A DNA stretch of 64,000 nucleotides from positions 806,001 through 870,000 of the forward strand of contig NZ_CP107976.1 in assembly GCF_036099295.1 (NCBI RefSeq), written 5' to 3'. Below the pieces are notes generated by a model, which ran no database searches, had not been told where the DNA came from, and was given only the letters and a program-made list of their open reading frames with translations. A program made the position numbers and the translations under genes. Source of the DNA: Streptomyces sp. NBC_00358. Lineage in GTDB: Bacteria; Actinomycetota; Actinomycetes; Streptomycetales; Streptomycetaceae. The stretch's first letter is position 1. Every line of letters starts with the position of its first letter. Below are positions 16,796 through 26,661 of this stretch, piece after piece.

Positions 16796-18442
16796 TCAGC
16801 GGACTCGGATGAAGATCACGTCGTATCCGCTGCTCGTGCCGCGGGTCTTGACGTAGACGCCGTCCGATCCGCCGTTGGGGTTGCCGGTGTTGCCTTCGAC
16901 GGTGGTGAAGCTGGAACCGCCGCTCACCGTCCGCACGATGCCTATGTGCTCATGGCCGCCGGTGTAGTTGTTGCCACCGTCCCAGTCGAAGGCCACGATG
17001 TCGCCCGGCTGGGGGTTGGTCGTCACCGAGAGGTGGTAGTTGCCGGCCCGTGCCTGGTTGACCCAGCCCGAGACGTAGGTGTTGCGGTAGGAGGTGGCGC
17101 CCGTCTGCTTCGCCACCCAGCTCACGAAGGTCGCGCACCATGCGTAGTTGCTGGTGGACATGGACAGACCCACGGCCGAACCGTAGCTGTTCGCCCGAGC
17201 GCTGCCCTCGACCGTGCCGACCTCGGCCGCGGCCACATCGAGGATCTTGCTGTAGCCGCCACCGGGCGCGGGCGACGACGGCGGGGTGACCGCGCCGTAC
17301 AGAGCGGCCTTGGTGTTCGCGCCCACCTGGCCGTCGACCGACAGACCCTTCTCGGCCTGGAAGTCGCGTACCGCGCTGTCGGTCATCGACCCGAAGTCGC
17401 CGTCGACGGCGAGGTCGGCACCGTGGTGGTTGAGCAGGCTCTGCAGTTCGGTGACGCAGCCGCTCTTCTGGCCCTTCACGATGTTGCTCGGGCACGAGCT
17501 GGAGTTCAGGTTGATCGGTGCCGGCGCCCCGCTGCCGCCGCCGGTGCTGATGTTCGAGTAGAGGGCGGTCTTGGTGTTCGGGCCGACCTGTCCGTCGACG
17601 GAGAGGCCCGCCGAGGACTGGAACGCCTTCACGGCCGTCAGGGTCAGGGGCCCGAACTGGCCGTCCACGTCGAGGTGTTGCCCCTTGCCGTTGAGCAGGG
17701 CCTGCAGCGTGGCGACGCAACCGCCGCTCTCCCCCTCCACGATGTTCGAGGGGCAGGACGCCGATCGCAGGTCCAACGCCGTCGACGCCGACTCGTCGGT
17801 GTTGTACAGCTCCCGCTTGGTGTTCGTGCCGACCTGTCCGTCGACCGACAGGCCGTGCGAGGACTGGAAGCTTCGGACCGCGCTGTCCGTCCCCGACCCG
17901 AAGTCGCCGTCCACGTCGATGTCGTAGCCGAAGTGGCGGAGCAGCCGCTGCAGTTCGGTGACGCAGCCGCTCTTGTTGCCCTGGACGATGTTCGCCGGGC
18001 ACGACGAGGAGTTGAGGTTGATCGGCGCGGGCGCCGAGCCCCCGGTCGCGTACAGCTTGCCCTTGGTCTGGGGGCCGACCTGCCCGTCCACGGCGATCGC
18101 GACGGAGGACTGGTACTCACGCACCGCGTAGAGCGTGTTCGCCCCGAAATTGCCGTCCACCGTCAGCCCGGCGCCATGGGCGTTGAGCAGGTTCTGCAAC
18201 TCCGTGACACAGCCGCTCACTTGACCCTGCAGGATCACGCTGGGACAGGACGAGGAGGTCAGCTTGATCGCCGCCGGCGCCGCCGACGCCGGATTGGCGC
18301 CGAGCAGGGTGCCCGCCGAGAGGAGCGCTGTCGTGGCGGCGAAGACCCCGACGCGGACTCTCCATCCCGATCTCGCGCTCATCATGCCCGGATGCGGGGT
18401 GTGCGCTTTGTCGGCGTGAACACCAAATGAACTCTTTCTCAT
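16796..18442 (-). CDS. secreted peptidoglycan-binding CHAP hydrolase
   Basis: The 548-residue protein has an N-terminal extension, a signal segment (VGVFAATTALLSAGTLLGA, then an Ala-x-Ala cleavage site), four peptidoglycan-binding_1 repeats of about 80 residues, and a C-terminal CHAP amidase/endopeptidase domain. Each repeat shows SSSCP, GCVTELQ-type helices and VDGQVG. The CHAP Cys lies in NYAWCATFVSWV and the His in HEHIGIVRTV. It should cleave peptidoglycan outside the membrane. The ATG at 18442 has AAGGAG 13 bases upstream; an inner ATG pair at about residue 20 is an alternative. Confidence 0.9.
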   Translation of the reverse strand: MRKSSFGVHADKAHTPHPGMMSARSGWRVRVGVFAATTALLSAGTLLGANPASAAPAAIKLTSSSCPSVILQGQVSGCVTELQNLLNAHGAGLTVDGNFGANTLYAVREYQSSVAIAVDGQVGPQTKGKLYATGGSAPAPINLNSSSCPANIVQGNKSGCVTELQRLLRHFGYDIDVDGDFGSGTDSAVRSFQSSHGLSVDGQVGTNTKRELYNTDESASTALDLRSASCPSNIVEGESGGCVATLQALLNGKGQHLDVDGQFGPLTLTAVKAFQSSAGLSVDGQVGPNTKTALYSNISTGGGSGAPAPINLNSSSCPSNIVKGQKSGCVTELQSLLNHHGADLAVDGDFGSMTDSAVRDFQAEKGLSVDGQVGANTKAALYGAVTPPSSPAPGGGYSKILDVAAAEVGTVEGSARANSYGSAVGLSMSTSNYAWCATFVSWVAKQTGATSYRNTYVSGWVNQARAGNYHLSVTTNPQPGDIVAFDWDGGNNYTGGHEHIGIVRTVSGGSSFTTVEGNTGNPNGGSDGVYVKTRGTSSGYDVIFIRVR

Positions 18443-18780
18443 GACTGCGAAACATCTCCTTCGATGGATCTGCGGATTACCGTCGGCCCGGAAGGCCGCC
18501 CCCGAACCCGCACCGTGCCGGGATTTTCCGTTCATGGAAGGGGTCGCCCACCCCGCACAGACGCCTCCCCCAGGCGCGGATCCGGTAAATGGCGGAGAAA
18601 TTGGCATTTCGACCGCGTCGACGTGTGTGGGCACCAACGGCCGTACGTGACAACGAAGTTGAGGTTCGTCGAATGTCATGATCGGGCTGTCATTCCGCGC
18701 ACGACGGTGACAGTTCACGCCCCTGCGCACAATATCGCGCCACACAACTGGCTGGATTCGACCGATACTCGTGGCCGGTA
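18443..18780 (-). promoter_or_regulatory. long 5' leader, possible ydaO/c-di-AMP riboswitch
   Basis: Before the CHAP gene is a structured, gene-free leader of over 300 bases on the minus strand. It contains a run GCGCCTGGGGGAGGCG, then GCGGGGTGGGCGACCCC, and several GC-rich hairpins before the ribosome site. Streptomyces cell-wall hydrolase genes often have ydaO-type leaders with G-rich blocks like these. The match was judged by eye only. Confidence 0.35.
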
Positions 18781-18925
18781 AAAATGCTCGCTCGACACCC
18801 TCAGAGAATTGGGTCCTTTTCGGCGGTGTGTCTCATTGAGACCTTTCCCACCTCATTTTGTGCGGCCCGAACGGAAGGCGAGGGCCGCCTGGACTCCACC
18901 CGGTTAGCGCGCGTTCGCCGTGCGG
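18781..18925. other. short AT-richer intergenic segment with small palindrome
   Basis: The remainder of the gap between the CHAP gene leader and the 3' end of the GNAT gene. It contains GTCTCATTGAGAC at 18830-18842, a 6-bp inverted repeat around one base, which may be a regulator site for the CHAP gene. Confidence 0.35.
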
Positions 18926-19528
18926 TCAGGCGTCCCAGGCGCGCGGGCGGGTCAGCGCTTCCCACTCGGGACGGAGCAGGGAGAGCACCGCGATGTCGTG
19001 GCGCCGGCCGCGGTGCAGGCAGGCGGCGCGGCTGACACCCTCACGCACGAAGCCTGATCCGGCGAGGACGGCCAGGGCCGGGGCGTTGTCGGTGTGCGTC
19101 TGTGCCACGAGCCGGTACAGCGGGAGTTCACCGAACGCCAGATCCACCAGAGCGTCGAGGGCGGCCGTGCCGTGACCGTGGCCCCGATGACGCGGGTCCA
19201 GCATCAGCTCGACCTCCGCGGTGCCGTCGACCATGTCCTGACCGGTCAGGGCGATGTGGCCGATCGGGGTGCCGTCCGGGAGGAGGACGAGGTAGTCGTC
19301 ACGACAATCGTCGTCCGCGTCGCGCTCGACCCGCTCGCGGAGCGCGGTGAGCGAGCTCGGCCAGAGGCCGAATTCATGAGCGGCCACCGGGTCGGACCGC
19401 CAGCCGTGCAGGAGCTCGGCGTCGTCCACGTCGACCGCCGCGAGGCCGACGGACTCTGCGCGCCACGCGAGCCGTCTTTCAGGCTCCTCGTCACGCTCGC
19501 CCTCCGCGATCCCCGAGTCCTCGTTCAT
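18926..19528 (-). CDS. GNAT-family N-acetyltransferase (RimJ/RimL type)
   Basis: The 200-residue protein has the GNAT core. The acetyl-CoA pyrophosphate loop RHRGHGHGTAALDALVDLAF is preceded by VELMLDP, and NAPALAVLAGSGFVREGVS matches motif B, typical of RimJ/RimL-like enzymes. These acetylate protein N termini, aminoglycosides or small amines; the substrate here is unknown. The ATG at 19528 was chosen as the first start in frame. No operon partner is apparent. Confidence 0.85.
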   Translation of the reverse strand: MNEDSGIAEGERDEEPERRLAWRAESVGLAAVDVDDAELLHGWRSDPVAAHEFGLWPSSLTALRERVERDADDDCRDDYLVLLPDGTPIGHIALTGQDMVDGTAEVELMLDPRHRGHGHGTAALDALVDLAFGELPLYRLVAQTHTDNAPALAVLAGSGFVREGVSRAACLHRGRRHDIAVLSLLRPEWEALTRPRAWDA

Positions 19529-19733
19529 GATCGGATCCTACGGACGCCTCCGGACCGGAACCAGCGGATTTCCCTGTTCGGCGGAGCGTCGGGGCGTGAG
19601 CGGCGAGGGTGTGGTCGCCGACGGAGTTGGCGGGACGGGCTCGGCGGTTCCGAGCCCGCTCCGGGGAGCCGTACGGCGCGGCGGTCATCCGGGCGGCGGC
19701 GGGTGGCACGCCGGCCGGACGACCGGCGCGGGG

Positions 19734-20183
19734 TCACACGGCCGAGTTCTTCCTCAGCGAGTCGAGACTCTTGCGGACCGGAGCGTAGGAGAGCCCGAAG
19801 ACGGACCAGGCACCTTTGCCGGGTCGGTACTTGAGCGCCGCGAGCAGCAGATGCTCGGTGCCGAGCCGGCTGTCGCCGATCTCGCCCATCTCGGCGACCG
19901 CGCCCTCCAGCAGGGCCGCGTGCTCCTGACTCGGCCGGAGGTCGTCCGCGGACGTCCGCGACACCGGCGGAATCATCTGCTTGCTGCGGTTGGCGGAGAA
20001 TTCGTGGAACGCCTTCAGATCCACGCCGTTGGCGACCAGCAGCGCCGAGAAAGTGGAATCATCCTGCGCACTCAGCGTGGTGAGCAGATGGATGGTGAAT
20101 AATTCGGGACTGCGCTGAGCGGCGGCAAGTTCGCTCGCCGTCCGCACGGCAGCCGCCATACGATCGGTGTACTGCACCGTCAT
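19734..20183 (-). CDS. stand-alone Clp N-terminal domain protein
   Basis: The 149-residue protein consists of the two Clp_N repeats without any AAA ATPase. The first is TDRMAAAVRTASELAAAQRS, and the second ends in the signature LGTEHLLLAALKYRPGKGAW. Such free Clp_N proteins are common in actinomycetes and may act as adaptors for ClpC or ClpX or bind arginine-marked clients; the role here is unproven. The ATG at 20183 has a purine-rich AAGGAA upstream. It is divergent from a SnoaL-like gene. Confidence 0.8.
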   Translation of the reverse strand: MTVQYTDRMAAAVRTASELAAAQRSPELFTIHLLTTLSAQDDSTFSALLVANGVDLKAFHEFSANRSKQMIPPVSRTSADDLRPSQEHAALLEGAVAEMGEIGDSRLGTEHLLLAALKYRPGKGAWSVFGLSYAPVRKSLDSLRKNSAV

Positions 20184-20430
20184 AAGGAATTCCCTTCACT
20201 CCGTGTCGTCTTTCCGACGGCCGCTAGGTCGCCGCTTCGCCCCTCCGACGCACGTTGCCGAGCTGGTCAAGCACCGTGCGGCAGACCGGATATGACGTCC
20301 TGTCGGCCATGGAAGCGCGTTGTGATCATAGACCGCATTCCGAGCCTACTACCAATCCCACCTGATCTCGACAGCCGCTGACCAAATAGTCACTTGACGG
20401 TTCATCGGTCATGAGTGGCAGTCTTTACGC

Positions 20431-20895
20431 ATGACCACTCAAGACGACGCCAGCGCAATCACTGTACTCATCAGCCGGTTTTTCCGTACGCTCAATGAGC
20501 GGCGCTTCGAAGGGGATTGGGGCAAGGAATACTTCACTGACGACGTAAAGGCCGAGAGCCCGCACGGAACCGCCGTGGGCACCGAGGCCGTACGGCAGTC
20601 GCAGCAGGCCGTCGAGGACTGGGCCGTGATCCAGTACATGAACACGGACATCCTCGTCGACGTCGACGTCGACACCGACAGCGCGACGGCGTCGTGGAAC
20701 TCGCTGATGACGCACATCCATCACGAGTCCACCCTCAAGAAGCTCGGTGAAGGTCTCGATCCCCTGTTCACCGTGGGCGGTGTGTGGGACGTGGACCTCC
20801 GCCGCACGGCCGACGGCTGGCGCTTCTCCCGGACCTCGGTCCGGCCGATATGGATGTCCGGAACGGCACCCCAGCTCCCGGCCGCGGCCGAGTGA
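20431..20895 (+). CDS. SnoaL-like (NTF2 fold) protein
   Basis: The 154-residue protein has the NTF2/SnoaL fold pattern: an N-terminal helix ITVLISRFFRTLNERRFEGD, a middle beta section with HGTAVGTEAVRQSQQ, and a C-terminal GGVWDVDLRRTADGWRFSR. The family includes polyketide cyclases, hydroxylases and many proteins of unknown role. It is transcribed away from the polyketide cluster and ends 90 bp before the convergent MFS gene, so membership in the cluster is doubtful. No catalytic dyad could be fixed by eye. Confidence 0.75.
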   Translation: MTTQDDASAITVLISRFFRTLNERRFEGDWGKEYFTDDVKAESPHGTAVGTEAVRQSQQAVEDWAVIQYMNTDILVDVDVDTDSATASWNSLMTHIHHESTLKKLGEGLDPLFTVGGVWDVDLRRTADGWRFSRTSVRPIWMSGTAPQLPAAAE

Positions 20896-20985
20896 GCCGG
20901 CGGATCCCGGCGTCCCCGTCGGGGCGCCGGGATCCGCTCCCACCCGTCGATCGGAGCCCGCCACCGGGACCGCACCTCCAGGACG

Positions 20986-22275
20986 TCACCCGTCGCGCGC
21001 ACGGGCATCGTCCGTTCCCGGCCGAGCAGCGCGGATCGTGAGAAAGGCCAGCGCGGCGAGGCCGGTGGCCAACGAGACCAGACCTCCGGCCACCAGAGCC
21101 GCACGAGCCCCGTACCGGGCGGCGAACCGGCCCGTCAGAAGCGCCCCGAAGGGCGTCGATCCCTGGAGGAGCAGGGTGTAGAGCGCCAGGATCCGGCCGC
21201 GGAGGCCCGGGGCCGAGCCGAGTTGGACCCGGTGGTTGACGGCCTGGGTGAAGTAGAGGGCCGTGAAGCCCGTGACAGCCAGCAGGACCAGTGCCCCGCC
21301 CTGCCCCGGAGCGAGCCCGGTCAGCGCCTCCGCCGTACCGAAGGCGACCGCCGCACCGGCCACCAGCGGTGCCGACGGCCGACCCTCGCGTCGCGTGCCG
21401 GCCAGGGCGCCGAGCAGCGATCCGGCGGCGACGGCGGAGGTGAACAGCCCGAACGAACCGGCGTCGGCGTGGAAGACCGTCTTGGCCAGGAGCGGCAGGG
21501 TGAGCTGGAAGTTCAGGCCGAACAACGCGACGAGGGCCACCGTGAGGAGGGGCAGGAGCAGATCGGGGCGGCCGGCGACGTAGCGCAGGGCATCGCGGGT
21601 ACGCGCGTCGCGAACGGTGCCGCTGCCCCGCAGCAGTTCCGCGGGACGCATCCTCAACAGCGCCGCCACGGTGGCCAGATAACTGACGGCGTTGAGCACC
21701 GACACGGGTCCGATGCCGAGCCAGGTGATCGCGAGACCGCCCAGCGCGGGTCCGAGGATGCGCGCCAGGTTGAAGTAGGCGGCGCTCAGGGCCGAGGCGT
21801 TGGGCAGGAGTTCGCCGCCGACCATCTCGTGCACGAAGGACATCCGGGTCGGTGTCTCGATCGCGTTGACGACGCCGAGGCAGAAGGCCAGGGCGCACAC
21901 GTGCCACACCCGTACGGCTCCCGTGATCACCAGCGGAGCCAGGGCCATCGACAGGGCACCCGAGACGAGGTTGGCCACGACGAGGATCGACCGCTTGTCA
22001 TGACGGTCGGCGAGCCGGCCCCCGTAGAGCGACAGAAACAGCATCGGTGCGAACTGCAGAGCGGTGACCAGGCCGAGAACGGTGGCCGAGTCGTCGGACA
22101 GGGACAGCACCAGCCAGTCCTGCGTGACGATCATCATCCAGGTGCCCATCACCGAGATGAGCTGGCCGGTGAAGAACAGCCTGAAGTTGCGTACGGCCAG
22201 GGACCGGCCGATGGCCCTGACTCCGGCGTCGGGCCCGGCGATCCGGGCGGATCGCCGGGCCGCCTGCCGGTTCAC
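20986..22275 (-). CDS. MFS transporter (DitE/enterobactin-exporter type)
   Basis: The 429-residue membrane protein has about 12 hydrophobic helices. The motif-A-like loop is GGRLADRHDKRSILVV, and NAIETPTRMSFVHEMV with LRGRILALYTLLLQGSTPFG is characteristic of the MFS_3 group. It probably exports a hydrophobic product. Start GTG 22275 overlaps the stop of the upstream hydrolase (GTGA), so it is the last gene of a coupled run of hydrolase, flavin reductase and DMT transporter. I take it as the far end of the polyketide operon. Confidence 0.88.
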   Translation of the reverse strand: MNRQAARRSARIAGPDAGVRAIGRSLAVRNFRLFFTGQLISVMGTWMMIVTQDWLVLSLSDDSATVLGLVTALQFAPMLFLSLYGGRLADRHDKRSILVVANLVSGALSMALAPLVITGAVRVWHVCALAFCLGVVNAIETPTRMSFVHEMVGGELLPNASALSAAYFNLARILGPALGGLAITWLGIGPVSVLNAVSYLATVAALLRMRPAELLRGSGTVRDARTRDALRYVAGRPDLLLPLLTVALVALFGLNFQLTLPLLAKTVFHADAGSFGLFTSAVAAGSLLGALAGTRREGRPSAPLVAGAAVAFGTAEALTGLAPGQGGALVLLAVTGFTALYFTQAVNHRVQLGSAPGLRGRILALYTLLLQGSTPFGALLTGRFAARYGARAALVAGGLVSLATGLAALAFLTIRAARPGTDDARARDG

Positions 22276-23198
22276 GCGCCGACCTGCCCGCGCCGCGCGA
22301 GCAGTTCCTCCAGGAAGGCCAGGACCCGCAGATGGTAGGAGCGGGCGGCCCATCCGAGGCTGATGTTGTGGCCCGCGTCCGGCTGCCTGTGCACGGTGAC
22401 GGTGGTCTCCCGCAGATGGCTCATCATGTCCGCCAGGGCCTCGGCGTCGTGCAGCCACCAGTTCTCGTACTCGGCGAAGGTGAATCTGACCGGGACCCGG
22501 ACCCGCGCGGCGACGCCCGGGAAGGACTCCGACCACTGCCGCAACTCCTGCTCCTCCACGGCGGGCATGGGCGCCAGCAGCGGACGGCTGAAGCGGAAGC
22601 TGTTGGGCGGGTAGAGCCGCAGGGGCCCCCAGTGCCACTTCCAGGAGTCGCGGGCGAGGACGCCGGGCGGCTCCCTCGTCTCGGTGGCGTAGCGATGCCC
22701 GCAGCCGGAGATGTCGAGGCCGATGAGCCGGCCGCACACGTCGTCGGCCGCCGCCGTCAGCGCCACCTTGCCGCCGAAGGAGTGCGCCACCAGCAGAAAA
22801 CCGGCGCCCGTCGGGAAACGCCGCGCGTAGTCCTCCAGGGCCGCGTGCAGGGTGGCCGACTGCTCGGTGAGGCTCTGGCCGAGGGGTATCTCGCGGGCGG
22901 ACCGGCCGTAGCCGGGCCGGTCCAGACTCAGCACGGCGAAACCGAGGCTTGCCCCGAGACCCAGCAGCGACACACTCGGATGCGCCTGCCCGTCGAAGTA
23001 CCCGGCCGACATCCCGCCGCCGTGCACGGCCACGACGACCGCCCGGGGCGACGGACCGGGCGGCTCGATGTGCAGTCCCGACAGGGTGATGCCGCCCGCG
23101 TCGAGGGTGACGTCCGTGACCCCGGACGTCCTGGTCGCGCACGTCCGCTCCATACCCGGGGTCTCCCGCCTTCCCACCGTCTCCTCCTCGGCGTTCAC
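22272..23198 (-). CDS. alpha/beta hydrolase of the cluster
   Basis: The 308-residue protein has an oxyanion loop (VVVAVHGGGMSAGYFDGQ), LSLDRPGYGRS after strand 4, the nucleophile Ser in VAHSFGGKVAL, and a catalytic His in PDAGHNISLGW. It could act as an esterase, thioesterase or epoxide-modifying enzyme on the polyketide. GTG 23198 overlaps the flavin reductase stop and its own stop overlaps the MFS start, so translation is coupled on both sides. An inner ATG (about residue 16) is an alternative start. Confidence 0.82.
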   Translation of the reverse strand: MNAEEETVGRRETPGMERTCATRTSGVTDVTLDAGGITLSGLHIEPPGPSPRAVVVAVHGGGMSAGYFDGQAHPSVSLLGLGASLGFAVLSLDRPGYGRSAREIPLGQSLTEQSATLHAALEDYARRFPTGAGFLLVAHSFGGKVALTAAADDVCGRLIGLDISGCGHRYATETREPPGVLARDSWKWHWGPLRLYPPNSFRFSRPLLAPMPAVEEQELRQWSESFPGVAARVRVPVRFTFAEYENWWLHDAEALADMMSHLRETTVTVHRQPDAGHNISLGWAARSYHLRVLAFLEELLARRGQVGA

Positions 23199-23779
23199 GC
23201 CGCGTACGGGCGTCGCTCGCGCGCCTGTTGGAGCGCGGCGGCCCACCACACCAGCTGTCCGAACATGGTCTTCACGGCCGCGTCGAGACCGGTGGCGTCC
23301 CTCGGGTTGCCGTCCTCGTCGAAGTGGCCGCGCGCGTCCGCGAGGCTGACACCGTCGCGCAGGGTCGCCACATGGAGTTCGGCGAAGGTCTGCCGCAACT
23401 GCTCGACCGCCCGGAGTCCTCGGGAGCGGCCTCCGTACGAGACGAAGGAGACCGGCTTGCCGCGCCACTGCGTGGGATGCCAGTCGATGACGCTCTTCAG
23501 GACGGCGGGGCAGCCGTGGTTGTACTCGGCGGTGACGATCACATAGGCGTCGGCCGCCTCGATCCGCGTCGCCACGTCATCGAGCCGGTCCCGGGCCTGC
23601 GCGGCGCGGGCCGGGGAGACCACCACCGGCAGATCGGCCTCGACGGCGTCGATCACGTCGACGCTGAACACGCCGAACTGCTCGGCCTGTCTCGTCAGCC
23701 ATCGGGCCACGACGGGACCCGAACCGCTCTCCGGTGGACTGCTGGTGATCACTGCGAGACGTAGGGGCTCTTCGTGCAT
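23195..23779 (-). CDS. NADPH-dependent FMN reductase
   Basis: The 194-residue flavodoxin-like protein has TAEYNHGCPAVLKSVIDW and FVSYGGRSRGLRAVEQLRQ, the hallmark of the FMN_red family. The usual N-terminal phosphate loop G-S-x-R is replaced by SSPPESGSG, an unusual feature. It would supply reduced flavin to an oxygenase of the cluster. It is clearly paralogous to the reductase at 49743-50327: the same motif order and nearly the same C terminus ending RRPYAA. The start lies inside the end of the upstream transporter gene, indicating coupling. Confidence 0.88.
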   Translation of the reverse strand: MHEEPLRLAVITSSPPESGSGPVVARWLTRQAEQFGVFSVDVIDAVEADLPVVVSPARAAQARDRLDDVATRIEAADAYVIVTAEYNHGCPAVLKSVIDWHPTQWRGKPVSFVSYGGRSRGLRAVEQLRQTFAELHVATLRDGVSLADARGHFDEDGNPRDATGLDAAVKTMFGQLVWWAAALQQARERRPYAA

Positions 23780-24825
23780 GACCGGCCTCTCGTGGCATCG
23801 GGACTCTCTCTTCCATGGGCTGACAGGCAGGGCACGCGCTCCCCCGGGGAACCGCGCGGCACCCTGGCCTCCTCGGGCGAGGGCCGCGGCACACCGGCCG
23901 CCCCGGCCTCCCCCACCGCCACGGGAGAAGCGCGCGGCGCCCCGGCGGCCATGAGGACGGACCCCCGGGGGCGCTCGGTGCCTTCACGGCCGGCCCTGTC
24001 CCGGACCAGCGCCACCAGTCCGACGGCCGCCGTCGTCGCGGCCACCGCCACCAGCACAAGTCCGGGGACCCCGTAGCGGAAACCGTCGTCCATGGCGGCG
24101 ACGCCGATCAGGGACGCGACGACCGGATTGACCAGCGTCGCCGTCACCAGCGGCACGCTCAGACCCGCCTCTCGGTACGAGGCCTGGGACGCGGCCAGTC
24201 CGGCCACGGCCAGCACCGCCGTGAGGCACAGGCCCACCGCCTCGGCCCCGGTGCCGAGGACGCCCCAGCCGTCCACGACCGCCTTGATGTGGAACGAGGC
24301 CACACCGAAGGCCACACCGGCGGCCGCGGCGAGCAGCGCGCTCCGCCCCACGGCCCGCGTCACCCGTGTCGCGGCGACGGCCAGGAGGACGACACCGGCG
24401 ATGCCCAGTGCGGCGATCACCGGCTGGTCCCGGACGGGCAGCGCGCTGTCCGGTCCGGTGTCGACCATCGCGGTGAGCACGGCCAGACCGCCGGCGACGA
24501 GCCCCACCCCGGCCCACGCCGTCCGCCCTGCCCGCCCCGTCCCTCGGCCGGGGCCCAGCGCGGACAGCGGCAGGGCGAACACGATGGTGAGCGCGCCCAG
24601 CGGCTGGACGAGGGTCAGCGGCCCCCAGCGCAGGGCGAGTACGTGCAGCAGTCCGCCCCCGCCGTTGAGCGTGAGCGCGGTCCACCAGAGGCCGGAGCAG
24701 AGCGTCGCGTGCACGGCCGGCCGCCGTGCCGCGACGGCCACGCGCTCCTGGAGCATCGCCCCCACGGCGTAGCAGAGAGTCGACACCAGACACATCAGCA
24801 CCGACAAGGTCAGGGCACTCGTCAC
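23749..24825 (-). CDS. DMT/EamA-family transporter
   Basis: The 358-residue protein has about nine to ten hydrophobic helices (for example LMCLVSTLCYAVGAMLQERV and GVVLLAVAATRVTRAVG), two EamA halves, and a hydrophilic C-terminal tail rich in Pro and Arg. DMT proteins export small metabolites. The stop overlaps the reductase start by 31 bases. The start is 63 bp after the biotin carboxylase gene on the same strand, so it joins the cluster operon to its terminal genes. Confidence 0.82.
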   Translation of the reverse strand: MTSALTLSVLMCLVSTLCYAVGAMLQERVAVAARRPAVHATLCSGLWWTALTLNGGGGLLHVLALRWGPLTLVQPLGALTIVFALPLSALGPGRGTGRAGRTAWAGVGLVAGGLAVLTAMVDTGPDSALPVRDQPVIAALGIAGVVLLAVAATRVTRAVGRSALLAAAAGVAFGVASFHIKAVVDGWGVLGTGAEAVGLCLTAVLAVAGLAASQASYREAGLSVPLVTATLVNPVVASLIGVAAMDDGFRYGVPGLVLVAVAATTAAVGLVALVRDRAGREGTERPRGSVLMAAGAPRASPVAVGEAGAAGVPRPSPEEARVPRGSPGERVPCLSAHGRESPDATRGRSCTKSPYVSQ

Positions 24826-24888
24826 CCCCGCCTCCGATACCGCTCGGGCGCTGTGCCCCGGACCTCGTGATGGGACGTCGTCATCCGT

Positions 24889-26661
24889 TCAGTCCTTGAT
24901 TTCGCAGATGGGGGCGCCGGAGGTGACGGAGGCGCCGACCTCGGCGGTGAGGCCCTTGACGGTGCCGGAGCGGTGGGCGTTGAGGGGCTGTTCCATCTTC
25001 ATGGCTTCCAGGACGACGATCAGGTCGCCCTCCTTGACCTCCTGGCCCTCCTCGACGGCGACCTTGACGATGGTGCCCTGCATCGGGGAGGCGAGGGTGT
25101 CGCCGGTGGCGGCCGGGCCGGACTTCTTCGCGGCGCGGCGTTTGGGTTTGGCGCCCGCGGCCAGGCCGGTGCGGGCCAGCGACATGCCCAGCGAGACGGG
25201 CAGCGAGACCTCCAGGCGTTTGCCGCCGACCTCGACGACGACGGTCTCGCGGCCGGGCTCGTCGTCGGTGTCGGTGTCGGCCGGGGCGGTGAAGGGCTTG
25301 ATCTCGTTGACGAACTCGGTCTCGATCCACCGGGTGTGGACGGTGAACGGGTCGCTGGAGCCGGTGAGTTCGGGGGCGAAGGCGGGGTCGGTGACCACCG
25401 CGTGGTGGAAGGGGATCGCGGTGGCCATGCCCTCCACCTTGAACTCCGCCAGTGCGCGGGCGGCCCGTTGCAGGGCCTGCTCGCGGGTGGCGCCGGTGAC
25501 GATCAGTTTGGCGAGCAGGGAGTCCCAGGCCGGGCCGATCACAGACCCGGTCTCGACGCCCGCGTCCAGCCGGACGCCGGGGCCCGTGGGGGGTGCGAAC
25601 AGGGTGACGGTGCCGGGGGCGGGCAGAAAGCCGCGGCCCGGGTCCTCGCCGTTGATCCGGAACTCGATGGAGTGTCCGCGCAGTTCGGGATCGCCGTAGC
25701 CGAGTTCCTCACCGTCGGCGATGCGGAACATCTCGCGCACCAGGTCGAGGCCGGCGACCTCCTCGGTGACCGGGTGTTCGACCTGCAGGCGGGTGTTGAC
25801 CTCCAGGAAGGAGATCGTGCCGTCCGTGCCGACCAGGAACTCCACCGTTCCCGCGCCGACGTAGCCGGCCTCCTTCAGGATCGCCTTGGACGACGCGTAC
25901 AGCTCGTCCACCTGCGCCCGGGACAGGAAGGGGGCGGGGGCCTCCTCGACCAGTTTCTGGTGGCGGCGCTGCAGCGAGCAGTCCCGGGTGGAGACGACGA
26001 CCACGTTGCCGTGGCTGTCGGCCAGGCACTGCGTCTCCACATGGCGGGGCTTGTCGAGGTAGCGCTCCACGAAGCACTCCCCGCGCCCGAACGCCGCGAC
26101 GGCCTCACGCACCGCCGACTCGTACAGCTCGGGGACCTCTTCGAGGGTCCGGGCGACCTTCAGGCCGCGGCCGCCGCCACCGAACGCGGCCTTGATCGCG
26201 ATCGGCAGCCCGTGCTCCCGCGCGAACGCCACGACCTCCTCCGCACCCGAGACCGGGTCCGGGGTGCCCGCGACGAGCGGGGCGCCGGCGCGCTGCGCGA
26301 TGTGCCGGGCGGCGACCTTGTCGCCCAGGTCACGGATCGCCTGCGGCGGCGGGCCGATCCAGATCAGTCCCGCGTCCAGCACCGCCTGGGCGAAGTCCGC
26401 GTTCTCCGAAAGAAAGCCGTAACCGGGGTGGACCGCGTCGGCCCCGCACTCGCGTGCGGCACCCAGCACCTTCTCCGCGTCCAGATAGCTGGTGGCCGGA
26501 GTGTCCCCGCCCAGCGCGAACGCCTCGTCCGCGGCGCCGACATGCACGGCGTCCCGGTCCGGCTCCGCGTACACGGCGACGCTCGCGATCCCGGCATCCC
26601 GGCACGCCCGGGCCACGCGGACAGCGATCTCACCGCGGTTGGCGATGAGCACCTTGCGCAC
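24889..26661 (-). CDS. acyl-CoA carboxylase alpha chain (biotin carboxylase plus BCCP)
   Basis: The 590-residue protein starts with the biotin carboxylase domain ([20 protein letters not shown]), has the ATP-grasp glycine loop [14 protein letters not shown] and the [16 protein letters not shown] segment, and ends in a biotin carrier domain with EAMKMEQPL; the biotinyl Lys is about residue 555. It carboxylates biotin for acetyl- or propionyl-CoA carboxylase. GTG 26661 with AAGGA upstream was chosen over GTG 26682. With the beta and epsilon genes upstream it supplies malonyl-CoA to the polyketide synthase. Confidence 0.95.
   Translation of the reverse strand: MRKVLIANRGEIAVRVARACRDAGIASVAVYAEPDRDAVHVGAADEAFALGGDTPATSYLDAEKVLGAARECGADAVHPGYGFLSENADFAQAVLDAGLIWIGPPPQAIRDLGDKVAARHIAQRAGAPLVAGTPDPVSGAEEVVAFAREHGLPIAIKAAFGGGGRGLKVARTLEEVPELYESAVREAVAAFGRGECFVERYLDKPRHVETQCLADSHGNVVVVSTRDCSLQRRHQKLVEEAPAPFLSRAQVDELYASSKAILKEAGYVGAGTVEFLVGTDGTISFLEVNTRLQVEHPVTEEVAGLDLVREMFRIADGEELGYGDPELRGHSIEFRINGEDPGRGFLPAPGTVTLFAPPTGPGVRLDAGVETGSVIGPAWDSLLAKLIVTGATREQALQRAARALAEFKVEGMATAIPFHHAVVTDPAFAPELTGSSDPFTVHTRWIETEFVNEIKPFTAPADTDTDDEPGRETVVVEVGGKRLEVSLPVSLGMSLARTGLAAGAKPKRRAAKKSGPAATGDTLASPMQGTIVKVAVEEGQEVKEGDLIVVLEAMKMEQPLNAHRSGTVKGLTAEVGASVTSGAPICEIKD

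Noticed and set aside
20431..20895. SnoaL-like gene as part of the polyketide cluster
   Set aside because: It is convergent to the cluster end, with its own promoter region shared with a Clp-N gene. Membership is possible but not supported.
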